From: Ruminococcus flavefaciens ND2009
GTDB lineage: Bacteria; Bacillota; Clostridia; Oscillospirales; Ruminococcaceae
DNA: 64,000 bases
Assembly: GCF_000621785.1 (NCBI RefSeq)
Contig: NZ_JHXI01000016.1
Coordinates: 37,173-101,172 of the forward strand
Reading direction: 5' to 3'
Shown piece after piece: positions 45,501 to 52,148 of this stretch. Below the pieces are notes generated by a model that was not told the DNA's origin, ran no database searches, and was given only the letters and a program-made list of their open reading frames with translations. The translations under genes and the position numbers were made by a program. Every line of letters begins with the position of its first letter. Positions within the stretch are counted from its first letter, which is position 1.

Positions 45501-46220
45501 CACTATCTCAATATCATCGGTATTTATTGGCTCGGATTCATTACCGATGAACTCTGCCATCTGAGAGTTATAATTTGCATTGAGATTTGGACAGGTTATA
45601 GTTATAGTATCGGCAATGATGATAACACTGTTGATATTCAGGTTCTGAGCAGTGATATTCACACAGCCGTTTGGTGCATAGACAAGTCCGTTAAGATTGA
45701 CGTTGTCTGTATCTATTATAATATCACCTGTTTCGGCACTAATAACAGAGTCCTGAGAGTTCTCTACGTTTCCGCTGAGAACAACATCATTAAGTGCCTT
45801 TATGCCGCTGGTGATATTGATATTTCCTGTAAGACCTATATCGCCTTCTGCCTCTATAGGTATGTTTACATTGATATTTGTGTCCTCAAGAAAATAGTCC
45901 TCAAAGTAGGTGTCAACATGAGAAGTAAAGTATCTGCTTTCGATCTTATCGAAGAAGAACTTCATAGTTTCCTGAGCGTTTTCGGTTCTTGAACCGTTTA
46001 CGTTAAAGTTCTGAGCCGTTGTGGATATAGTTCCGTTTGTTGCAATACTGCCATTGATGCAGACATTATTTGAATTGATAGTGATAGCTCCCTCCTCAGC
46101 TGAGCCTGCAAACATAACATAAGGATAGTGAACGGCTTCCTCTGCCTTTGCAGGTATCTGCGGAATAAAGCTTACTGCGGTAGCTGCTGAAAGAACTGCT
46201 GATAATAATTTCTTAAACAT
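42531..46220 (-). CDS. Secreted YAPNG/TSP3-trunk protein with VWA-like domain and toxin-like C-terminus
   Basis: A 1229-residue protein with a signal peptide (1-27). The beta-solenoid part (30-235) contains DNVNLNGLVYAPNGCVNITA, clearly related to the RHS protein next door. About 327-453 are four to five thrombospondin-type-3 repeats (DSDEDGLPDIYELKIGTDPY; DTDDDGLTDYQEY). Then come a beta-domain (470-620), a KAAPKAAPKAP linker, a VWA-like alpha/beta domain starting at NAPIDLVFFIQNED (about 657-830), another calcium loop (DTDDDGLNDDVDPD) and a C-terminal part (about 970-1229) containing GEYNVKFVSSTQN and ENMGTYNYYG..KYDVNTYIKYGNT. The last part is probably the effector domain; its activity is unknown. 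Relics of the gene occur at 37400 and 42023. Confidence 0.8.
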   Translation of the reverse strand: MFKKLLSAVLSAATAVSFIPQIPAKAEEAVHYPYVMFAGSAEEGAITINSNNVCINGSIATNGTISTTAQNFNVNGSRTENAQETMKFFFDKIESRYFTSHVDTYFEDYFLEDTNINVNIPIEAEGDIGLTGNINITSGIKALNDVVLSGNVENSQDSVISAETGDIIIDTDNVNLNGLVYAPNGCVNITAQNLNINSVIIIADTITITCPNLNANYNSQMAEFIGNESEPINTDDIEIVAYGEYDAETEAFSVYWNTTVPDGSFDIQASDDGENYTSIGTVNNTDSFEFSFTEPFEKKYIKVIETANSGKVGESVPFVVISTENGYDIEVLDSDEDGLPDIYELKIGTDPYDQDTDDDGLTDYQEYVYTQTDPLVYDSVTEGVSDADIDTDEDGLSNIDEFTRETYPWTTDTDQDGLSDYDEIYVYGTDPLVADSDEDGVDDGSEVKLGLDPNDPATNGVPDGEYIIPQTIAADSSILSTVNTAESPYELSIDIKTNGDAEKELTVDESGYSAAIENDAMIGASFDVEITDTCNPEEIVLKYDIKEGYTENTLNKFSSLEEFQGIKRLNVFRFDEDERMLLPVETEFDVENSKLCAAVNGTGTYCLMDMEIWLDNLDVEMPAENNVPAPKAAPKAAPKAPSVPTSKWEPEYVNAPIDLVFFIQNEDSTDYCEPYFESEKNLIAQLSLYAFSKNSNVRVYIIPYYSTHAAPLLTNKGTAFSSDYMTLNNTLNNLNYITPGQGGNRNAVSYYIRHSLSLREDSDKFIFHLINSGTGGNLDEDKAAIQYAYSHQINYSQITPVEDYFTYTDLMHKTITARDGLDLILADDNYETIRQHIEGHLSAPRPVYDIIVPTKWKKISLTGELIPNGTTNSDTDSLTDWQEIDEAKIKVNSDNNIELPVFCMADLVGHLTKFNQNGDYNFLVNDFSPRYYLPILSDPTDEDTDDDGLNDDVDPDRLVVNTPPFGTDEYFEEVRQKAAKSFGGTYNRTWYADLGGLLPLYINIQREKDVIAKAELDIMMKDVNRYEKCLYTVSDENWLRFCKFFNECVQEYGTVDEELHYFRLKLNRAPKTLEDMLEIIENDSSSWILCSERKARYHMYGSDGEYNVKFVSSTQNTNNMYEAIYNLKDFNIISTTNEVIADKCKLIDEKESPENMGTYNYYGTEMKDIFQKHTKYDVNTYIKYGNTSYCKYIKGSEEENWNRHTNNSDAIAKYKMLDNYIKSLERDEQ

Positions 46221-46466
46221 TTTTCCTCCGATTTCCCGATATCATGCTGTTTTATGCTGCGTAAAATACAGATATCATTTTTATTATAGTTTTTGCAGCA
46301 AAGGATGGTAGTTTAAGTCTGCCTCCTTTCGGATAAAAAAATAGACAATACCGTGAAGTCGAAAGAGCGGAATGAATGATAAAAAACAGTAGAAAGAATA
46401 AAGTGAAGATGTTTCTGTAACTGAGTAGAGGTATTGCGTATACGCTGCATTGCAGCATATATATTT

Positions 46467-46794
46467 TATCACATCTCACAGGCTGAAATCAACGTATTTG
46501 CGTGAAATGACATTTTTTTGCGTGAAATGTAATTCTGCGGCGGGGGAGAGCGCACTGGCCTGGTGTGGGGCGTGCAATAAATATAGCTCCTTGACAAGAT
46601 AAAGAGGTGACGAAAGAAGAAAGTGCAGAGCTAAAAATGGCAAAAAATTCACCGCAGAGAAACAAACTCTGCGGAGCGATTTAATTGTTAAATAAAAAAA
46701 TAAGTGGTTGACAGTTTTTTGTCAAAAAAACGAGCCCACAAACGCCTATTTTAAGCCATTTGTGAGCCTTGATTTTGAGATGAGGGGAATTGAA
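46467..46794. repeat. Long direct repeat C, copy 2
   Basis: Near-identical to 36824-37151 over about 328 bp, same orientation. The pair encloses both trunk-toxin modules. It continues into repeat B (copy 2). Confidence 0.9.
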
Positions 46795-46928
46795 GAGACC
46801 TAAAGCACTTTTTGTGATTTATATTTTTCTCAAGTAATCGCCTGTATTACGTCATTTCAGAGCAATTCATTTAAATTCATTTTTACTGATTTTTGGTGTC
46901 TTTTTGCCACACTATGTAACAAATAAAA
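46793..46928. repeat. Dispersed repeat B, copy 2
   Basis: Starts GAAGAGACCTAAAGCACTTT and ends ACTATGTAACAAATAAA; compare 63081-63213 and 41795-41891. Confidence 0.78.
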
Positions 46929-47073
46929 GACAAAAAACTCTAATGCAGCGTACCTTTCCATAAATATAAGCAAATTCATTTTAGAAGTATTAATTCACTC
47001 ATTATGTTGACCGATATTCAGTGTGAAAAGCTAACAGAAAAAGATACCGCTGATCCAGGTCCTTGTAACTTGT

Positions 47074-47433
47074 TTAATAGTAATTTTTAACAACTGCTTT
47101 GTGATGAGCAATTATAGTTCCGTTAGGAGACATTGTATCCCATTCGCACACACGACGACGATGAGGTTTTTGATTGCTTTTGTCACCGCCGCAGTTGACA
47201 CAACAATTATAGCTGGTACATACTTCATCGTAATAAGTCAGCTCGTTTCCGCCGGGCTCTTCAGTACCGGGAACTTTAACCCATGGTGTTGAACTCTGAT
47301 AATGTCTGTAATTATGATTGCAGGCAGCTGCTGCCAGAAGGGGAGCGGCGAACCGTGTGTTCTGATTGATGCTTAAAACGGTGCTCAGTGCAAGTACAGC
47401 TGCAATGATGCCTTTGACAAATTGTTTTTTCAT
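47074..47433 (-). CDS. Small Cys-rich secreted protein
   Basis: A 119-residue protein with a Sec signal (MKKQFVKGIIAAVLALSTVL, cleavage near LAAAA). The mature ~80 residues hold six Cys (CNHNYRHYQ; CTSYNCCVNCGG; RRVCEW) and several His, a pattern that could bind zinc or form disulfides. I do not recognise a family. AAAGGAA precedes ATG 47433 and a perfect promoter lies about 80 nt upstream, so it is a strongly expressed single gene. It could be a secreted antimicrobial or signalling protein; nothing next to it looks like a maturation enzyme. Confidence 0.7.
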   Translation of the reverse strand: MKKQFVKGIIAAVLALSTVLSINQNTRFAAPLLAAAACNHNYRHYQSSTPWVKVPGTEEPGGNELTYYDEVCTSYNCCVNCGGDKSNQKPHRRRVCEWDTMSPNGTIIAHHKAVVKNYY

Positions 47434-47512
47434 GATCTTAGTTCCTTTCTTATTTGATGTGGTTGAGTGAATTTGGACGCGAATAAGTGGTTGATATTGC
47501 TATGACCATTTT

Positions 47513-47541
47513 ATTATATAAGAAAAGTTTTCATTTGTCAA
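47513..47541 (-). promoter_or_regulatory. Perfect promoter of the Cys-rich secreted protein
   Basis: Minus strand: TTGACA (47541-47536), 17 bp, TATAAT (47518-47513). Confidence 0.85.
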
Positions 47542-47590
47542 ATAGTATTCGATAATCGTACGTGAAGAAATACGGATCTGCAATACCGTT

Positions 47591-47619
47591 AACGTCAGAG
47601 ACTTCCAGAGGCAAAAGTT
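47591..47619. repeat. Short shared relic word, copy 1
   Basis: AGAGACTTCCAGAGGCAAAA followed by GTT, the same as 52105-52133. On the minus strand both read as a fragment TFASGSL, part of a longer coding-like relic at 51941-52140. Confidence 0.65.
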
Positions 47620-47882
47620 CCCCACAACAGACCGAAAGATTTACCATGGATTTTAAATCAAGTATGTACTGTTTATAAAATAGAATAGGTTCTATCAGAT
47701 AGTAAAGAAATTGGGTATATAACAACCTCATTATGTTATTTTACACAAGTATTATTTCCGCTCTTTAGGTGATAGTAGAAATAATTTTATTAACTTTTCA
47801 TTTGTTGCAAAAAAAGAAAAACGATTTTCAATATATATGGGGATTTTTATAATTTTAAATGTAACTATATGTAAGAATGTTG

Positions 47883-48035
47883 ATGAATACTATTATGGGC
47901 AATTCTTTTTATTGTCCTTTTGAAAACTTGAAAATAAATGGATTTATAGGTAATGGATCTCAAGGAATTGTATATAAAGCTATTCGCCATGACGATCATG
48001 CAGGTGATGAATTTGCTGCTATAAAACGAACATAG
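47883..48035 (+). pseudogene. N-terminal relic of a Ser/Thr protein kinase
   Basis: A 50-codon frame ending at TAG 48033-48035. It reads LKINGFIGNGSQGIVYKAIR and soon after DEFAAIKRT, i.e. the glycine-rich ATP loop (GxGxxGxVY) and the start of the AxK motif of Hanks-type kinases. The remainder of the kinase is gone and no ribosome site precedes the ATG. Confidence 0.78.
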
Positions 48036-48516
48036 CCCATATTCAGCGAACAAACTCAAGTATAACCGATAGATAGCGAAAACTGAAGCTTTCAAGTAAG
48101 ATATATAATTATAATATGAATAGGGCAGAAACAGCCTCAACGAACAAGCAACAATTTTATACTGAGGGAAATCAACATTCTCTGCTGTTGCAGTAGCGAA
48201 TCACTTCATTAGTAAATCAATGAGTTCGGCAAAAATATCATCTAAAATCAACAGTTTAAATATACAATTCACTATATGAGTAATCTATTTTTACAATAGT
48301 TGTAAAAAGTATTGAATCAAGTAGCAATTTGTTGTATAATAAGATTAGGAAGATTAGCGGTGTTAAAGTAAGAATATAGCTTTTATGGCAGAATCTGTTA
48401 ATATAATATTTTTTTTTGACATTGATCTTCGTCTTACTACTAATCACACTCTAAAAAGAACATATCTTTCTTTATATGCACCTAATATTCCGTTAAATGC
48501 AGATATTCATATATGA
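48036..48516. other. A+T-rich intergenic stretch, no gene seen
   Basis: No frame with both a plausible start and recognisable product on either strand. It may contain further decayed sequence of the kinase or a neighbouring gene. Confidence 0.4.
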
Positions 48517-48522
48517 TATAAT
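48517..48522 (+). promoter_or_regulatory. Extended -10 element upstream of the clan CD peptidase
   Basis: TGATATAAT (TATAAT at 48517-48522) with no good -35. It gives a leader of about 165 nt. Confidence 0.55.
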
Positions 48523-48693
48523 AAAAAATAGGGGGCGTAAATGATATTTTGCTCGTAGCAATAATTATATGAAACAATTTATGTAAATTGAAGTATCTGC
48601 TGAAAACATATAGTTTAATCGCTTTACCGAGCAGATGATGTAATAGTATCAATATACGAATAGCAGCATAATTACACTAATGGAGGAAGTATA

Positions 48694-51438
48694 ATGTCAA
48701 AAAATGCAAGACGTATTATGTCAAGTTGCCTAAGCGCGGTAGTCTTTTTATCTGTGATTTCAAGTCTTCCCGCCAGTGCAGCCAGCGAACCAATTGTGTT
48801 CGCTTATGATAATTACACAGTAAGCTACACTGTAACAGATGAGTGGACCGGTGGACAGAATGTATCCGTAAAATTAACCAATACAGGTGATGAACCGATC
48901 TTTAACTGGGCTTTGAAGTATGATTCGGGTTCCGAAATAAGAGATCTTTATAATGCTAATGTTTATGATAATGATAACACCAACTATGTCATAAAGAACG
49001 ATAACTGGAATTATGAGATTGCTCCCGATGAAAGTGTTGAATTCGGATATACAATCTATGCGGAGGATTTTGCAGTTCCTACAGATTTTGAACTTTGTTC
49101 TGAAAGAGTAGATTTAAGCGAAGGCTATGATGTACAGATCGATTATACAGATATCTGGGATACAGGATTAAAGGGCGAAATAACGATCAACAATACTTCA
49201 GATCATCCTATTGAAGCGTGGACTTTAGCATTCGATACGAATCTTTCTATGTATGGTCTGTGGGGAGCACATCTCAATGAATCAACGGATTCTCATTACA
49301 AGCTTGGCAGTGAAGTTTGGACAAATTCTATTCCTGTTGATGATTCAATAACAATTGGATTTACTGCTTCTAAGCCTGAGAATGAAGAACCTGAAATTAA
49401 TAATTTCTCACTTACTTCTGTTGTGCTTAATTATAGTTTCAACACAATAGAGACATCTGATGCATATCTTTATTCCAATACAACAGAGATGATTGGAAAC
49501 CAAGGAAATAAGGAAGTAGTATTCTATTGTGAAACACCTGATATAGTTTCTGCGATATCTTTAGTTGATTCTAATACAGGTGATGAAATCGGTCAGTTCG
49601 TTGACGATGGAAAATATTCATCAAGCGGAGACGATATGATGGGTGATGGTGTCTACACTTGTAAAATCAGCTGTGATACCACTGTTAATGAGATGACAAT
49701 CTTAACATATCATGCTGCAATTAATAATAAGAAGGTTTCTAATAATATAGAGATTCAGATCGTTCCGCCGTTTACAGATCAGGAACTTGAGGACATGGAA
49801 TATGTTGATTCTATCATTGCTTCGATTTTAGAAGAATATTCAATATCTCCAAGCGAAAGCGCAGGAAATGTTCAGAATGGTTCCGGAAAGGAATACACTC
49901 TTACAGAATTCTTTAAGAATAAGCTTGATGCTTTAAATAAGGCACTCTCATCACTCCTTGAAAAAGGAAAAATAAGCGATTATTATTATAATGAAGCTGA
50001 AATGATATTCCATTGTCATTATTCAAATGGAATCTCGTTCATTATAGTTCCGAGAGATCTGCTCGAAGCTGACGTTTCACTTTTACAGAAAACTGTAATT
50101 ACTCCTGATGATGATCTTGATTATTCAGGCTATAATGGTCTCGTTTTAAATGCATTTGAAGATACTGACTATAGAACAGATTTTTATGATGAGTTCACTC
50201 AGAATTGGAAAGATGCAGGAATGACACTTGATTATGATGATTTTGTAACTGTATCTGATCTTACGACAAAGCTTTCCAATAAAGATATTATTGCCCTTTG
50301 TGGTCATGGAATGGTCTCCAATAATCAGTCGGTGTTTGTTCTGATCGATGATAACGTAACAACTGCCAAAGATATTGCTTATAATCTTGACATTTCAAAC
50401 CATAGAATTGAAGGTGCACAGTATTCAGTAGGTGGAGTAAATTATCATACATATATAGTATATCGCGATTTCTTTACTAATTATTACGGTACAAGTGGCT
50501 TGAGTGATAGTTTCGTTTTCTCAGAATCTTGTAATTTTATGGGAAATGAAGATAATATCGGACATGATGAATCATATGCAAATGCTCTGATCAATTGCGG
50601 TGCAACATCTGTTATTGGTTTTGAAAACTCTGTTATGGCAGATTACTCAAGAGAACTCATGCTCTATTATTTTGAAGAATTATTAGACGGTGAAACATCA
50701 GGCGATGCGTTCATCGACGCCAAAGAAGAGTATGGCTATAATGACTATGAGTACAGAAAGCCAAGCTTCTTCACTTATTTAGGCAAGTATCTTGTTGGCA
50801 AAGATGCTTTTGATGAGATGGGAAATACAGCATATCCATTTATTGTCGGCGACAAGGATGCAAAACTTGTCAATGGCTTGAAGAACGGAAATTGGGAATC
50901 ATTTTTCCAGAAATTATCTCCTGCACCATGGGCTTGGGATTATGATGGAGATTGTCGAGTTATAACATCTCAGGGCGATGTGAAGCCGACAGGTACCAGA
51001 ATGGCATTTATTTCAACAGGAATTGGCTCAAAATCAGGTGTAAGTATGTCAGGATCACAGGGCAGCATTTTATTTCAGACTGTTCGTAATACCGATAATG
51101 ATACACTCACATTTGACTATGATTATATTTCAGAAGAACCAATGGAATATGTTGGAAGCAAGTTTGATGATAAATTTGAGATCCAGATCTTAGATAAGAA
51201 CGATACTGTATTATACAGCAAGATAATGGAATCAGTCAACACTTCAAAATGGTATTCTGTTGGCGGAATCGATTTTGATGGAGGAGACTCAACGGTTTAT
51301 CACACAAACTGGAAGAACGCCACAATAGATATTTCAGCATACAAGCATCAAACAATAACTATAAAGTTCTTGGTATATGATGTTGGTGACTCAATATACG
51401 ATTCAGCAGTTGTCTTGGATAATATCAAGCTTTCATAA
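48694..51438 (+). CDS. Secreted clan CD cysteine-peptidase-like protein with two CBM2-like domains
   Basis: A 914-residue exported protein with a signal peptide (1-31). Residues 33-145 and 146-250 are two CBM2-like beta domains (VSVKLTNTGDEPIFNWALKY, WNYEIAPDESVEFGYTIYAE; GEITINNTSDHPIEAWTLAF). A linker and an Ig-like part follow, then a segment near 426 (KISDYYYNEAEMIFHCHYSN). The catalytic domain has the clan CD dyad: His538 in DIIALCGHGM and Cys613 in FVFSESCNFMG, followed by LINCGATSVIGFENSV, as in caspase-, gingipain- and CHAT-type enzymes. A C-terminal beta-sandwich (about 740-914) closes the protein. GGAGGA precedes ATG 48694. A lipoprotein gene starts 18 nt downstream. Substrate unknown. 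Confidence 0.78.
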   Translation: MSKNARRIMSSCLSAVVFLSVISSLPASAASEPIVFAYDNYTVSYTVTDEWTGGQNVSVKLTNTGDEPIFNWALKYDSGSEIRDLYNANVYDNDNTNYVIKNDNWNYEIAPDESVEFGYTIYAEDFAVPTDFELCSERVDLSEGYDVQIDYTDIWDTGLKGEITINNTSDHPIEAWTLAFDTNLSMYGLWGAHLNESTDSHYKLGSEVWTNSIPVDDSITIGFTASKPENEEPEINNFSLTSVVLNYSFNTIETSDAYLYSNTTEMIGNQGNKEVVFYCETPDIVSAISLVDSNTGDEIGQFVDDGKYSSSGDDMMGDGVYTCKISCDTTVNEMTILTYHAAINNKKVSNNIEIQIVPPFTDQELEDMEYVDSIIASILEEYSISPSESAGNVQNGSGKEYTLTEFFKNKLDALNKALSSLLEKGKISDYYYNEAEMIFHCHYSNGISFIIVPRDLLEADVSLLQKTVITPDDDLDYSGYNGLVLNAFEDTDYRTDFYDEFTQNWKDAGMTLDYDDFVTVSDLTTKLSNKDIIALCGHGMVSNNQSVFVLIDDNVTTAKDIAYNLDISNHRIEGAQYSVGGVNYHTYIVYRDFFTNYYGTSGLSDSFVFSESCNFMGNEDNIGHDESYANALINCGATSVIGFENSVMADYSRELMLYYFEELLDGETSGDAFIDAKEEYGYNDYEYRKPSFFTYLGKYLVGKDAFDEMGNTAYPFIVGDKDAKLVNGLKNGNWESFFQKLSPAPWAWDYDGDCRVITSQGDVKPTGTRMAFISTGIGSKSGVSMSGSQGSILFQTVRNTDNDTLTFDYDYISEEPMEYVGSKFDDKFEIQILDKNDTVLYSKIMESVNTSKWYSVGGIDFDGGDSTVYHTNWKNATIDISAYKHQTITIKFLVYDVGDSIYDSAVVLDNIKLS

Positions 51439-51456
51439 TTTTTAAGGAGGATATAC

Positions 51457-51867
51457 ATGATAAAAAAAATATCTGTTATAGGTGTTTTGTTATCAGCGGG
51501 ATTAGTTTTCTGTTCCTGTGGTCCGGAAATAGGTTCAAAAACTGAAAAGCCTTCTGAATCACAATATATAGATGAAAAGACAGATTCATCTATATTTGAT
51601 GAAAATTCATCTACAGAAACTCTTGACACAAAAGATTATGTATATAAGCAGATTGATGATACTCTTTCATCAGATTCATATAAAAAAGGATCTATTGAAC
51701 AAAGAACTGATATAATTGACGCAGTGTTAAAAAGACTAAAAAATGATGAATATATAAGTGATTACTACTATGAAATGAACACGGACAGGCCTGTGGTACA
51801 TTATGTTTTTTCAGATGGTATAAAGAATACAGTAGTATTATCAGATATTCCATTAAACGAAAACTGA
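51457..51867 (+). CDS. Lipoprotein resembling the peptidase's pre-catalytic segment (candidate inhibitor)
   Basis: A 136-residue lipoprotein (lipobox VFCSCG) with a Ser/Asp/Glu-rich spacer. Its last ~50 residues (VLKRLKNDEYISDYYYEMNT, then VVHYVFSDGIKNTVVLSD) line up with residues about 410-455 of the peptidase encoded just upstream (LLEKGKISDYYYNEAEMIFH, then CHYSNGISFIIVPRDL). The shared ISDYYY core is identical and the H..(Y/F)S(N/D)GI..(V)..D pattern follows. Such similarity between part of a protease and a cotranscribed small protein is typical of propeptide-like inhibitors. AAGGAGG precedes ATG 51457. The role is inferred, not shown. Confidence 0.72.
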   Translation: MIKKISVIGVLLSAGLVFCSCGPEIGSKTEKPSESQYIDEKTDSSIFDENSSTETLDTKDYVYKQIDDTLSSDSYKKGSIEQRTDIIDAVLKRLKNDEYISDYYYEMNTDRPVVHYVFSDGIKNTVVLSDIPLNEN

Positions 51868-51940
51868 TTTGCACTGGTTTTATCTAATATCCGAATATAA
51901 AACATCCCCTCAGAGTTTTCACACTTTTACTGTGTGTCAA

Positions 51941-52140
51941 CTATGGGGGGACGTTTATTAGGAAGATAAGCGTCAAATAAACGTTACCGTCTGATCTTAC
52001 ATCAACTACCGGCAGATGATCTGCTCCGAGTACAGGAGTTATCGGAAACCGGAATTCATGCTTACTGTCGGTAAGTACATTCAATACGACAGTTGTTATT
52101 CTGTAACGACAGAGACTTCCAGAGGCAAAAGTTACCTACT
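51941..52140 (-). pseudogene. Unassigned coding-like relic
   Basis: The minus strand is open for about 65 codons to TAG 51943-51941: TFASGSLCRYRITTVVLNVL, KHEFRFPITPVLGADHLPVV, then DVRSDGNVYLTL. The composition is protein-like but I do not recognise it. No start codon with a ribosome site is present, and part of it recurs at 47591. It lies directly downstream of the NACHT gene. Probably the 3' remnant of a lost gene. Confidence 0.5.
52105..52133. repeat. Short shared relic word, copy 2
   Basis: Same 20-plus bases as 47591-47619, inside the relic at 51941-52140. Confidence 0.65.
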
Positions 52141-52148
52141 ACAATTCA

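Noticed and set aside
36824..46794. CRISPR array in the repeat-rich region
   Set aside because: The repeats are long, few and not regularly spaced; no short repeat-spacer pattern and no cas genes.
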